Source: Desulfotomaculum sp.
GTDB taxonomy: Bacteria > Bacillota > Desulfotomaculia > Desulfotomaculales > Nap2-2B
Assembly (NCBI GenBank): GCA_003445555.1
Contig: DMDI01000108.1
Coordinates: 1-9,712, forward strand
Reading direction: 5' to 3'
DNA length: 9,712 nt
Each line of letters opens with the position of its first letter. Position 1 is the first letter of the stretch. Below are positions 1 through 7,035 of this stretch, in pieces. A program made the translations under genes and the position numbers. A model generated the notes under the pieces. The model made no database searches, was not told the origin of the DNA, and saw nothing but the letters and a program-made list of their open reading frames with translations.

Positions 1-225
1 CAAAAAATAAAGCAAAAATTTAAATCCGATTTTATCTCTTTATATGCTCGCGGCCGCAGGATTCCTCATACGCATATATTTTTAATTCCTACCGTAAGCG
101 GCGATTTAACGGACCGTTTTTTTAACGCCCTGGAAAAATTTCAGGAATCTCCCGGGGAATTAATTAAAATAAAAAATTCACTGGAATTAATTGCCGCAAC
201 TCTTTTAGACAATCCATCAATTTAG
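1..225 (+). CDS. HIT-family-like protein, C-terminal part (5' end outside window)
   Basis: The first frame is open from base 1 to a TAG at 223-225, giving 74 residues with no start inside the window. Near residues 19-30 it reads GRRIPHTHIFLIP followed by SGD. This resembles the histidine-triad block of HIT hydrolases and transferases (G-Q-x-x-P-H-x-H-x-H-x-x-P), which act on nucleotide phosphoanhydrides or phosphoramidates. The first two histidines are present, but the third is Phe. In HIT enzymes the middle histidine is the nucleophile, so catalysis may be retained or altered. The tail after the triad (about 44 residues, partly helical) is not diagnostic. The assignment rests on this short motif only. 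An alternative is an unrelated protein with a chance HxH motif. A 147-bp gap separates it from the acyl-CoA dehydrogenase, so co-transcription is possible but unproven. Confidence 0.55.
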   Translation, partial: QKIKQKFKSDFISLYARGRRIPHTHIFLIPTVSGDLTDRFFNALEKFQESPGELIKIKNSLELIAATLLDNPSI

Positions 226-293
226 GAATTTTAGTCCTCAAAAAATTGGACAAGCTAAAATTATTATAAGTTTTGCTTAAAATAAAAATTTTA

Positions 294-302
294 AAGAAGG
301 AG
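294..302 (+). promoter_or_regulatory. Orphan Shine-Dalgarno-like sequence
   Basis: AAGAAGGAG is a strong ribosome-binding-site match, but no ATG, GTG or TTG lies at a usable distance downstream. The acyl-CoA dehydrogenase start is about 70 bases away and has its own weaker site. It may be a chance match in A-rich DNA or a remnant of a lost leader. Confidence 0.3.
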
Positions 303-372
303 ATTTTTTAAAGAAAGAGAATTAAGTATTAATAACCGAATTAAAAATTTATTAGAAAGGGTGAAGTAAAAA

Positions 373-1545
373 ATGCTGGCAAATTATAATCTTACTGAAG
401 AACAACAAATGGTCCTAAATACGGTAAAAAGACTGGCAAAGGAGAAAGTAGCCCCAAGGGCGGCAGATATTGAAAAGGAAGGTAAGTGGCCCCAGGATAT
501 TTTTGAATTATTTAAGGAAAATGGATTGCAGGGAATTCCCTGGCCGGAAGAATACGGTGGGACTGGTACAGGGTCATTAGTTTTAATGATGGCTTGTGAG
601 GAACTGTCCAAGTATTGTGGAGTTTCTCCCTTTGTCATGGCTTTAAATGATTTAGGAGCGCAGCCAATTATGGTGGCTGGTACAGAAGAGCAAAAACAAA
701 AGTATATTGGCCGGATTGCCGCCGGAGAATCTTTAGCAGCCTTTGGACTTACTGAGCCTGATGCCGGGAGCGACGTAGCCGCACTTAGAACTACCGCTGT
801 CCTTAAAGACGGAAAGTATATTTTAAATGGACAAAAATGTTTTATCAGTAATGCTGATAACGCGGATGTAATAACAGTGTTTGCAAAAACTGATCCTGCG
901 GCGGGATATAAGGGGATAAGTTGCTTTGCGGTGGAAAATCCCAGCCCGGGTCTTATTATTGGTAAAAAGGAAGAAAAAATGGGCGGAGAGGCTTTAAGCG
1001 CCTGTGAGTTATTTTTTGAAAATTGCGAGGTACCGGCGGAAAATATATTGGGTAAGCCGGGCCAGGGATTTTTAATCGCCATGGAGACACTAGACAGAAC
1101 TCGTCCCATGATTGGCTCCGTTGGCGTAGGTACGGCGCAAGGATGTTTAGATTACGCTGTTCAATACGCTAAACAGCGGGTGGTGTTTGGAAAGCCTATT
1201 GCTGCTTTGCAGGCCATTCAATTTAAATTAGCCGACATGGCCATAAAAACGGAGGCCGCCCGGCAATTGGTTTACCGCGCGGCTATCTTAATTGACGCCT
1301 ACCTGGAAGGAAACAAAGATATTACGCGCACAGAAATAAGTAAATTGGGTTCTATGGCCAAATGTTACGCTACGGATGTGGCTATGTATGTAACCACTGA
1401 AGCAATTCAGGTTTGTGGCGGTTATGGTTACATGAAAGATTATCCTATAGAGCGGCGTTTTAGGGAAGCCAAGCTTTTGCAGCTTATTGAAGGAACAAAT
1501 GAAATTCAGCGGACAGTTATTGCGGGCAATCTTTTAAGAGAATAA
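373..1545 (+). CDS. Acyl-CoA dehydrogenase (FAD-dependent, butyryl-CoA type)
   Basis: This is a complete 390-residue flavoenzyme, the usual length for short/medium-chain acyl-CoA dehydrogenases. These introduce the 2,3-double bond into acyl-CoA and pass electrons to electron-transfer flavoprotein in the cytoplasm. The three-part fold is visible: an N-terminal helical domain (about 6-117), a middle beta domain (about 122-217) opening with the family signature GLTEPDAGSD (125-134), and a C-terminal helical domain (about 229-380) with QVCGGYGYMKDYPIER (346-361). LIEGTNEIQR (371-380) holds the expected catalytic base Glu373, as in MCAD and butyryl-CoA dehydrogenase. The ATG is preceded by AGAAAGGGTG at 354-363, a reasonable ribosome binding site. 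The loop after KMG (202-204) reads GEALSAC and lacks the Arg common there in relatives. No ETF or thiolase gene is beside it, so the acyl substrate cannot be named. Confidence 0.95.
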   Translation: MLANYNLTEEQQMVLNTVKRLAKEKVAPRAADIEKEGKWPQDIFELFKENGLQGIPWPEEYGGTGTGSLVLMMACEELSKYCGVSPFVMALNDLGAQPIMVAGTEEQKQKYIGRIAAGESLAAFGLTEPDAGSDVAALRTTAVLKDGKYILNGQKCFISNADNADVITVFAKTDPAAGYKGISCFAVENPSPGLIIGKKEEKMGGEALSACELFFENCEVPAENILGKPGQGFLIAMETLDRTRPMIGSVGVGTAQGCLDYAVQYAKQRVVFGKPIAALQAIQFKLADMAIKTEAARQLVYRAAILIDAYLEGNKDITRTEISKLGSMAKCYATDVAMYVTTEAIQVCGGYGYMKDYPIERRFREAKLLQLIEGTNEIQRTVIAGNLLRE

Positions 1546-1574
1546 CTTTTTACCCAAGAGATGGTTATATTTTT

Positions 1575-1683
1575 TAGCTAAAGGCAAATCTTTCTTTCCT
1601 AATTTAAAGCGTAGTAAGGGCGTTAAATTTAACGCCCTTACTACTTGCGTACCTGCCCAAGCAGTGGTATTTGGCTTTAGCTA
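1575..1683. repeat. Nested inverted repeat with a perfect 34-bp palindrome
   Basis: The core, 1611-1644, is a perfect palindrome: the 17-bp arm GTAGTAAGGGCGTTAAA is followed directly by its reverse complement. Around it an outer pair, TAGCTAAAGGCAAAT (1575-1589) and ATTTGGCTTTAGCTA (1669-1683), pairs at 14 of 15 positions. The two levels are separated by unpaired strips of 21 and 24 bases. There is no T-run after the core, so it is not a classical intrinsic terminator, although it could halt RNA polymerase or stabilise the 3' end of the acyl-CoA dehydrogenase mRNA. A small MITE-like or REP-like element is another reading, but no clear target-site duplication flanks it. Confidence 0.75.
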
Positions 1684-1769
1684 ACGGCATAGCTATTTCC
1701 CAAAATAAATTAAAACTAAGCTACGTAGGTATTTTACGCTGTTTTTAAATTAAATTCTCCTATCCAGGG

Positions 1770-1796
1770 CTTCCGGTTTTTACCGGAAGTTTTTTT
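1770..1796 (+). terminator. Rho-independent terminator
   Basis: An 8-bp perfect stem CTTCCGGT/ACCGGAAG (1770-1777 and 1782-1789) with a TTTT loop is followed by seven T. It probably ends the acyl-CoA dehydrogenase transcript, about 225 bases after its stop, and insulates the SPOCS genes. The rest of the 1546-1910 spacer holds the nested palindrome described separately and AT-rich DNA before the next gene. I see no gene in it. Confidence 0.88.
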
Positions 1797-1900
1797 ATTA
1801 ATTTACCCACCTTTTCTTGTTCCCCTCTTTTTGTTCCTTTGTTTAAATTTTAAGCACATTTAACTTAAGGAAGCAATATATATATTATAAATCATCTTTG

Positions 1901-1908
1901 AAAGGAGG
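1901..1908 (+). promoter_or_regulatory. Ribosome binding site deciding the start of the SPOCS-LysM gene
   Basis: AAAGGAGG lies only 2 bases before the first ATG (1911) but 8 bases before the second in-frame ATG (1917). Normal spacing therefore favours 1917. Confidence 0.8.
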
Positions 1909-1916
1909 AAATGTAT

Positions 1917-3482
1917 ATGGCTATAGATGCTGTCCAAACTACAGAAAAGCTGCGGGTTAGCCAGGTAGTAAGCGAAAATACGCAGCAAACAGTGGTACGC
2001 GGCAAAATTACCGTACCTGAGCCAAAACCGGATGTGGAAAAAATTCTTTCTACCGATAAAACAGCAAAAATTAAAAAAATTGAATTATTACCGGATAAAG
2101 CTATTATAGAGGGAACATTATCTTTGCAGATTATTTATATTGCTTTTGAGCCGGCGCAGTCGGTACATCATATGCACCAGCAAATACCTTTTACGACCTT
2201 TGTTGATTTGCCTGGGACCGAGCCGGATATGGAAGCCTTAGGGAAAGTTACAGTTGAAGACGTAAATATTATGCCTACCACTACTGATGTCAGGGTGTTT
2301 GACGTGGCCGCAGTTTTAAGCGTATTTGTTAAAGTTACCCAAATAAGTGATTTATCTGTAGTTACCCAATGTCCGGCTATGGCTACCTGTACCAGTGAGT
2401 TAGTTAAAATTGCTAATGTAATTGGCAGCAATACAAAACAAGTGATTATAAGCAGTGACGTGGAAATCCCCGAGGAAAAACCTTTGGCCGAGAAGATTTT
2501 AGAAGTGGATGCCAGCGGTGAAATTAAAACCAAACGAATTGTTAAAGACAAGGTAATTGTTGATGGCGAGGTAACCCTGCAAGTACTTTATGTTGCTGCC
2601 GAGCCCGATCAGCCCGTCCACCAGTTACATACCGTTTTACCCTTTAGTGACTTTATTGAAGTACCCGGTGCAGCCCCCGGAATGGATGTCCGGGTAGAGG
2701 TAAAAGTAGAAAGCGCTGAAGTGGAGCAGATTGACGGCCCGGCGGGTAAATTACGCGCTGATGTGGTATTTATGCTTACCGCAAATGTAATGGAAGTGCG
2801 GCAGATTAATATTATCACCAGCATCAGCGGCGTAGAAGCCACCATGGTTAAACTGCGCCTTGATCACGTAGTAGGAGAAAATAGTACCCAGGTAGTTCTC
2901 CGGGACATTTTTGAAACCCCGGAACCCAAACCAGAAGTAGAAAAAATAATTGATACGGCCGTGCGCGAGGTGAAAATTACCGAAACTAAAATTATTAAAG
3001 AAAAAGTAATTGTCCGTGGGTATGTGAATTTACAGGTTATTTATGTTGCTGCCTTGGCGGATCAACCAGTTCACGCCATGCACCGGCGGCTTGATTTTAG
3101 TACCTTTATTGTTATCCCGGGGGCTAAAGAAGGTATGGATGTGGATGTTCGAGCCTTAGCGGAGTTCACTACAGCCGAAAAAGAGAACTGCCACGTAATT
3201 GTAGAGTTGGTACTTAAAGTTACGGCTAAGGTTACCGAATTACTGCAGCGGGATGTGGTGGTAGCAGTGGCGCCGGTAGTGCCACCAGTTACGCCGCCTC
3301 CGGTTTGTCCTCCTGGTCAGGTTATTACTTATACCATCAAGGCAGGGGATACCTTTTTCCTATTAGCGCAGCGCTTTAACGTAAGCGTAACGGCAATTCA
3401 ACAGGCAAACCCAGGAGTAAACCCCAATCAGCTTACCATAGGGCAAGTAGTTAATATTCCTTGCCCGCCGGCCAAAGGATAA
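1917..3482 (+). CDS. Triple SPOCS (DUF3794) protein with C-terminal LysM
   Basis: This 521-residue protein starts at the second ATG, chosen from ribosome-site spacing; starting at 1911 would add two residues. Three tandem SPOCS/DUF3794 repeats span about 12-144, 163-300 and 311-445. Each contains P-E-x-K-P-x-x-E-K-I, a central V-x-G-x-x-x-L-Q-V-x-Y-V strand, and a P-x-H-x-x-H segment leading into an F-x-x-F-I-x-x-P-G motif. A proline-rich linker (about 451-469) leads to a LysM module (about 470-515: [16 protein letters not shown] through QVVNIPC) that binds N-acetylglucosamine-containing glycans. SPOCS domains are known from sporulation and spore-coat proteins of Firmicutes. A structural role at the forespore or coat surface, anchored to peptidoglycan, is inferred. 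No signal peptide or membrane segment is seen, which fits a mother-cell protein. The next SPOCS gene follows after 58 bases and is probably co-transcribed. Confidence 0.9.
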   Translation: MAIDAVQTTEKLRVSQVVSENTQQTVVRGKITVPEPKPDVEKILSTDKTAKIKKIELLPDKAIIEGTLSLQIIYIAFEPAQSVHHMHQQIPFTTFVDLPGTEPDMEALGKVTVEDVNIMPTTTDVRVFDVAAVLSVFVKVTQISDLSVVTQCPAMATCTSELVKIANVIGSNTKQVIISSDVEIPEEKPLAEKILEVDASGEIKTKRIVKDKVIVDGEVTLQVLYVAAEPDQPVHQLHTVLPFSDFIEVPGAAPGMDVRVEVKVESAEVEQIDGPAGKLRADVVFMLTANVMEVRQINIITSISGVEATMVKLRLDHVVGENSTQVVLRDIFETPEPKPEVEKIIDTAVREVKITETKIIKEKVIVRGYVNLQVIYVAALADQPVHAMHRRLDFSTFIVIPGAKEGMDVDVRALAEFTTAEKENCHVIVELVLKVTAKVTELLQRDVVVAVAPVVPPVTPPPVCPPGQVITYTIKAGDTFFLLAQRFNVSVTAIQQANPGVNPNQLTIGQVVNIPCPPAKG

Positions 3483-3540
3483 GAGGATTAATTTCATTAA
3501 CCTAAGTTTTAAATATTATTTAAGAAAAGGAGGTTTTTTT

Positions 3541-4614
3541 ATGCCTGAGCAATTTATTTTTACCGAAGCAGAAGAGGTAACCTGCATGAAGGTAAGTATA
3601 CCAGTTGTCCTGGCGGAAGAAGAGGTACAGGTATTAATTGACAGCACGCTTCATATGCCGGAGCTGACCAAAAAAGTTGACCACATTGACGCCCGGGTGG
3701 ATGATTTGGAGGTTGAACCGGTATTTATTCACGAGCACATTGCCCACTGGCACGTAAAAATTAAAAAGGAATGGGCCCATCATTTCAAAGAAATGGCAGG
3801 AATAACTTCAGTGGTAAAAAAACTTATTATTGAAGGAACACTGCACAAACAAATATATTACGTTAACCAGCGGGACGAAGTTAAACATGTCCAGGAAGAA
3901 GTACCCTTTACGAAAATGATTGAACTAAGAGAGGCTCAGCCTGTACTTGATGAGGATAATGTTTTTATCCAGATGCACAAACCAAAGCTGGATATATCCT
4001 GGGAATTAGTCCGGGCTGGCCGGTTGCAGCAGACCGGGATTATTATTTTACGGGTAAAAGTGGTTGAATACCGGCAAATATTCGTCCAGGTTTGTCCTGC
4101 TCCGGAATTATGTCCCCCAGGTAATTTTTTAGAGGACCCATCTTTTGAGCATTGGGCGGGGAATATCCCTGTTTTTTGGGGAGCCACTAACGTAACTCCT
4201 ACCAGTATCGCGCATACGGGCAGTTTAGCGGCGGATTTGGGAGGGATAGATCCTGGCAAGGTAGCCGCCTTGTTCCAAACCACCCGGCGTAACATTGCCA
4301 GTGGGCGGACATATAAATTAATTTTTTGGGTTAGAAAAAATCTGGCGCAGGCCCCTTTAAGTGCTTTCAGTAATTTTAATCTTACCGCTGAAGTACGTTT
4401 TTTTAACTGGCAGGGAATCCAAATTGACGGTGCTAGTCACTCCTGGCCTCATACCAGCATTCCTGATAATCGCTATGAGCAGTTCAGTTTTAATGTAACT
4501 GCTCCTGCCGGAGCCAGTATTGCATTGGTGAGGTTTAGCTTTATGCCCGGTACCGGTAACAATAGCACCGTAAAAATTGATGATGTTACTTTAGAATGTA
4601 TTGGTGCAATTTAA
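3541..4614 (+). CDS. SPOCS-like protein with C-terminal carbohydrate-binding-like domain
   Basis: This is a 357-residue protein with AAAAGGAGG seven bases before the ATG. Residues about 16-180 form a divergent SPOCS/DUF3794-like domain, recognised from KKLIIEGTLHKQIYYV (93-108), VPFTKMIEL (121-129) and a final strand LRVKVVEYRQIFVQVC (170-185). The region has an unusual His-rich stretch between 64 and 82 (HEHIAHWHVK...HH). After a PAPELCPPG hinge, residues about 195-353 look like a jelly-roll beta-sandwich of the CBM4/9 or galactose-binding-like type: N-F-x-x-D-P-S-F-E-x-W at its start, TYKLIFWVRK in the middle, and VKIDDVTLEC at its end. That segment is predicted to bind glycans; the ligand is unknown. 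Pairing with the upstream LysM protein suggests two spore-surface proteins with different C-terminal sugar-binding modules. No signal peptide is visible. Confidence 0.82.
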   Translation: MPEQFIFTEAEEVTCMKVSIPVVLAEEEVQVLIDSTLHMPELTKKVDHIDARVDDLEVEPVFIHEHIAHWHVKIKKEWAHHFKEMAGITSVVKKLIIEGTLHKQIYYVNQRDEVKHVQEEVPFTKMIELREAQPVLDEDNVFIQMHKPKLDISWELVRAGRLQQTGIIILRVKVVEYRQIFVQVCPAPELCPPGNFLEDPSFEHWAGNIPVFWGATNVTPTSIAHTGSLAADLGGIDPGKVAALFQTTRRNIASGRTYKLIFWVRKNLAQAPLSAFSNFNLTAEVRFFNWQGIQIDGASHSWPHTSIPDNRYEQFSFNVTAPAGASIALVRFSFMPGTGNNSTVKIDDVTLECIGAI

Positions 4615-4650
4615 AAAAGCCCTGAAAAAAATATTGAGGAAAAGGGTTTG

Positions 4651-4748
4651 CCTTCCTGTCTGTCAGCCGGACCGATTTAACCATTTTATCTTGTTTTATA
4701 ATTTATCATAAACTCTAAAATAGTTTTGACAGACAGGATGGTTTTTTT
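4651..4748 (+). terminator. Long-loop, T-tailed inverted repeat (probable terminator)
   Basis: The arms CCTTCCTGTCTGTCA (4651-4665) and TGACAGACAGGATGG (4727-4741) pair at 14 of 15 positions and are followed by seven T (4742-4748). The 61-base loop can fold further (ATTTTA/TAAAAT and TTTAT/ATAAA). The position, shortly after the SPOCS gene pair, and the T-tail fit a terminator. The long loop is unusual, so a structured RNA 3' end is also possible. From here to 4897 the DNA is AT-rich and I see no gene. Confidence 0.6.
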
Positions 4749-4897
4749 AATCACGAATTTATTGATTTTTTTAGCAAAAAAATAGGGCCCTTTGTTTTAA
4801 GGAAAGCTGTATTTGTTAAACGATTAAAAAATTATCTGTTATTAAGCTCTTTAGGATGGCGGGTAATCTTTTTAAAAAAGCAGCTTTTCTTTTTTAT

Positions 4898-5077
4898 TTA
4901 GGCCTCTGGTAATTTTATTCCTGTGTGTAAAATTTTAAGACCGCTTTTAAACATTTGAATAGAATTTTGGGCCGTTTGAACCAATGAATTAATCATGGAT
5001 AGCTCTTCTTCAATTTTGGGCCGGGTAGAAAGCAAGAGCAAAAAAGCTAAATAAAATAAATCTTTATTTATTTTCAC
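4898..5077 (-). CDS. Small protein, 59 residues, GTG start
   Basis: Reading the minus strand from a GTG at 5077 gives a 59-residue protein, MKINKDLFYLAFLLLLSTRP followed by a polar helical part (KIEEELSMINSLVQTAQNSI) and ending IKLPEA. GGAGG (complement of 5086-5090) sits 8 bases before the GTG, an ideal spacing and the main reason to call it real. The N-terminal stretch of about 12 hydrophobic residues after a lysine could be a short membrane or amphipathic helix; the remainder looks like one long helix, possibly coiled-coil. I do not recognise the family. The gene is divergent from the YdcZ-type transporter, with about 150 bp between the starts. A role at a membrane or spore surface is speculative. 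Confidence 0.65.
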   Translation of the reverse strand: MKINKDLFYLAFLLLLSTRPKIEEELSMINSLVQTAQNSIQMFKSGLKILHTGIKLPEA

Positions 5078-5226
5078 GTAGTTAGCCTCCTTTTTAGTTT
5101 ATCTTAGTTTTAAAGCCTTAATATTTTAATTATATATTACGCTTTAAGCAGGGGTACGGTGACAAACAAATGACGGTTATTTTTTTGTCTTTTAAGGTAA
5201 CAATAAGGTAAAAAAGGTGATCGTCA

Positions 5227-5670
5227 ATGAAATTTGAATGGCTGGCGTTAATTATTGCTGCCGGGGCAGGGGTTACCATGGCTGTCCAGGGTACGTTAAA
5301 TACTATTTTGGGCAAAGCCGCCGGTCTTTTGGAGGCTACCTTTATTGTGCATCTGGTGGGCTTGACGGTAGCGGCTCTACTTTTAATTTTTGGTGCCGGT
5401 GAGGAACGGTTGTGCCAGCAGTTTTCTTCGCCCTGGTATATTTATTTAGGCGGTGTGTTAGGGGTAATGATTATTTACGGGGTGGTACGCAGCATACCTT
5501 TAGTAGGGGTTGCTCCGGCTACTACCGCGATTATTTTAGGCCAGGTGCTTACGGCAGGAATAATAGATTACCTGGGTTTGTTCGGCATGGAAAAACTGCC
5601 TTTTAACTGGTTTAAGGTTGCCGGTACCTTATTAATGGCGGGAGGGGCCTGGTTATTATTAAAAAAATAG
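5227..5670 (+). CDS. YdcZ-type (DUF606) DMT family transporter
   Basis: This 147-residue, very hydrophobic protein has five likely membrane helices (about 5-24, 34-56, 70-88, 94-117 and 127-145). The N-terminal pattern A-x-G-A-G-x-x-M-A-V-Q-G-x-L-N and the following LLEATFIVHLVG are characteristic of the YdcZ/DUF606 branch of the drug/metabolite transporter superfamily. These half-size proteins act as dimers or pairs in the cytoplasmic membrane; substrates are mostly unknown. AAGGTGATC, matching the 16S 3' end, ends four bases before the ATG. A second YdcZ gene often sits beside such genes, but none is here, so a homodimer is likely. The only close neighbour downstream is the convergent L,D-transpeptidase, with no obvious terminator in the 56-bp gap. 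Confidence 0.88.
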   Translation: MKFEWLALIIAAGAGVTMAVQGTLNTILGKAAGLLEATFIVHLVGLTVAALLLIFGAGEERLCQQFSSPWYIYLGGVLGVMIIYGVVRSIPLVGVAPATTAIILGQVLTAGIIDYLGLFGMEKLPFNWFKVAGTLLMAGGAWLLLKK

Positions 5671-5726
5671 GGTAAAATTTATCAACTACAAGGTTTTTAT
5701 CTAATTGTTAAATAATTATCAATGCT

Positions 5727-6311
5727 TTATTCAAATATTTTTCGGGGCAGAATGATTTTTTGACCAGGATAAATTAAATCCGGGTTTTCTATTTGATTTA
5801 GCGTAATTAGGATTTGCAAAGGAATGCCAAAACGCTGGGCGATTTTCCAAAGGGTGTCTTGTGGTTGGACAATATAGGATTGTTTATCGGAAAAACCATT
5901 TTGCTTATGATCCGAAATAGGGTTTTCTAGTTGGCTGTTTTCTTTTATAATAGTTACTGGAGTACCAATGTTTATTTGGGGAAAAAGGGCCTCAATATGA
6001 TAATTGTGCATCCTGATGCAGCCGTTGGAAACGGCCTTGCCAATAGAGGCCGGGTTGTTAGTGCCGTGAATTCCGTAGTTGCCTTGCGGTATGCTTAGGC
6101 CCATCCACCGGCTGCCCAGGATTCCACCGGGATTGATTATTTTATTTATTACCTGAAAATAACCAGGAGGGGTAGGGGTACCGGGCTTACCTACCGCAAT
6201 AGGGTAGGACTGCACCAGGTTCTTGCCCTGGTAATGGTATAAAAAACGGTTGGTGGTATTAACGAGGAGACACGTTCCCGCAGAGGGAAAGTTAACCTTA
6301 TTTTTCAACAT
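5727..6311 (-). CDS. L,D-transpeptidase (YkuD) with C-terminal LysM
   Basis: This 194-residue protein starts at the ATG at 6311; a TTG three codons upstream (6320) is possible but less likely, with AGGG about 9 bases before the ATG. The YkuD domain covers about 12-123 and ends in the active-site block HGTNNPASIGKAVSNGCIRM (residues 82-101), with His82 and the nucleophile Cys98 in S-N-G-C-I-R. Such enzymes form 3-3 crosslinks or attach proteins to peptidoglycan. After a polar linker, a LysM module (about 145-188: YIVQPQDTLWKIAQRF through YPGQKIILP) anchors it to the wall. Domain order is catalytic then LysM, the reverse of B. subtilis YkuD. No cleavable signal peptide is apparent, as is common in spore-associated homologues. 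Together with the two SPOCS proteins it points to spore or cell-wall maturation. Confidence 0.92.
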   Translation of the reverse strand: MLKNKVNFPSAGTCLLVNTTNRFLYHYQGKNLVQSYPIAVGKPGTPTPPGYFQVINKIINPGGILGSRWMGLSIPQGNYGIHGTNNPASIGKAVSNGCIRMHNYHIEALFPQINIGTPVTIIKENSQLENPISDHKQNGFSDKQSYIVQPQDTLWKIAQRFGIPLQILITLNQIENPDLIYPGQKIILPRKIFE

Positions 6312-6600
6312 AAAATTCAACCCTAGACCCTGACGGCTGAAAAGCCAATAATTATTTAGCCCTTATAAAATATATATATGTATTTATATTCAAATTTAGG
6401 GTTAATTTTTCGTTAGATTATTAGCTAAAAAGGAAGGCTAAAAGTAATATTGGTTATAAATAAAGGAATTTTTAAACTAATATTTTTAAAGGGCTTTCAA
6501 GACCAACAACACTAAGGGCCGGGTGGTATTCTTAAAACTTATGTTCGTCCGAAATAGTCCACTTGGGAAAGCTTATGTATCATGGCTTCCAGAATAGTTC

Positions 6601-6633
6601 GTTAGCAAATGGTTAGCAAACGGTTAGCAGACT
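6601..6633 (+). repeat. Three tandem 11-bp direct repeats (iteron-like)
   Basis: GTTAGCAAATG, GTTAGCAAACG and GTTAGCAGACT follow one another with no gap. The 11-bp period is one helical turn, so a bound protein would contact the same face each time. Such arrays are typical of repressor, integrase-arm or replication-initiator sites; which applies cannot be told here. Confidence 0.75.
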
Positions 6634-6693
6634 TAACCTGCGTTTTTAAAGGGTAACACTGGGTTTCAACGGCCCCTAAAAAAAATAGGGCTT

Positions 6694-6721
6694 TTGGTGG
6701 TGGACACATGTCCACCACCAA
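6694..6721. repeat. 28-bp near-perfect palindrome (operator or terminator hairpin)
   Basis: The 13-bp arms TTGGTGGTGGACA and TGTCCACCACCAA are exact inverted copies separated by CA. The downstream plus strand reads TTTTATTTT and the minus strand AAAAGCCC, so it could act as a plus-strand terminator of a transcript not identified here. Equally, lying 36 bp before the ATG at 6757, it could be an operator for a dimeric repressor. Confidence 0.75.
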
Positions 6722-6756
6722 TTTTATTTTAATAACAAGATAGGAGTGATTATAAA

Positions 6757-6960
6757 ATGAGAAGACTAAAAACGAACGTGAGGATGATGGAAGAAGCAAT
6801 TGGGAGGGGCGCAACGTTGGGCGGGATGGCGTGCGCAATCTACGGTACGCCGCCGGCAAGCAAATTTGGACGAACAAGGGCATCAATGCTGCGTTACCAA
6901 GTTACCAAAAAGTCAAAAAAAAGCTTGACAAACTTAACTGACTTTGATTTAATTATATAA
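6757..6960 (+). CDS. Possible small basic protein, 67 residues, unknown
   Basis: The open frame runs from an ATG preceded by AGGAG with about 10 bases spacing to a TAA at 6958-6960. The protein is basic (MRRLKTNVRMM at the start, VTKKSKK near residue 49), has a Gly/Ala-rich middle (GRGATLGGMACAIYGTPPAS) and a hydrophobic end (FDLII). No known motif is seen. The first two-thirds are richer in GC than the flanks. The ribosome site and palindrome just upstream favour a real gene; the short length and unusual composition argue against it. It could equally be a decayed fragment of a larger gene. Confidence 0.38.
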   Translation: MRRLKTNVRMMEEAIGRGATLGGMACAIYGTPPASKFGRTRASMLRYQVTKKSKKSLTNLTDFDLII

Positions 6961-7000
6961 GCAGTTAATTAAAAAAATTACAAGTTTATTAAATTAAAAA

Positions 7001-7029
7001 TTGACAAGCATGTGAAATAGTAATATTAT
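7001..7029 (+). promoter_or_regulatory. Near-consensus sigma-A promoter
   Basis: A perfect -35 TTGACA (7001-7006) is separated by 17 bases from -10 TATTAT (7024-7029, 5 of 6 consensus). Transcription would start near 7036. It is the best promoter in the window, yet the first certain coding start is more than 220 bases downstream and beyond a terminator. Confidence 0.85.
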
Positions 7030-7035
7030 TAAACT

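Larger units (their letters stand above)
6312..6756. other. Gene-free spacer between L,D-transpeptidase and accessory region
   Basis: About 445 bp without a convincing gene. It is AT-rich up to about 6480, including a run of alternating A/T near 6368-6390 that could hold the minus-strand promoter of the L,D-transpeptidase, though I cannot place the boxes with confidence. The later part is less AT-rich and holds a three-copy 11-bp repeat (6601-6633) and a 28-bp palindrome (6694-6721). A 32-codon open stretch (about 6491-6596, with an internal ATG leading to VRNSPLGKAYVSWLPE) has no ribosome site and may be a remnant. Confidence 0.6.

Noticed and set aside
384..1109. Long minus-strand open frame opposite the acyl-CoA dehydrogenase
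   Set aside because: It is the antisense of a clearly conserved enzyme. Its Ser/Pro-rich product has no recognisable domain, so it is a shadow frame.
2168..2845. Minus-strand frames opposite the triple-SPOCS gene
   Set aside because: They are antisense of well-defined SPOCS repeats, with Ser/Thr-rich products typical of shadow frames.
6500..6570. T-box-like stretch (GGGTGGTA followed later by TTCGTCC)
   Set aside because: The T-box consensus continues ACCGCG, and it should be followed by a terminator hairpin and a synthetase or amino-acid gene. Neither is present, and no specifier stem is seen upstream.
6602..6886. 94-codon minus-strand frame
   Set aside because: It has no ribosome site, its product is of low-information composition, and it runs through the tandem repeat and the palindrome.
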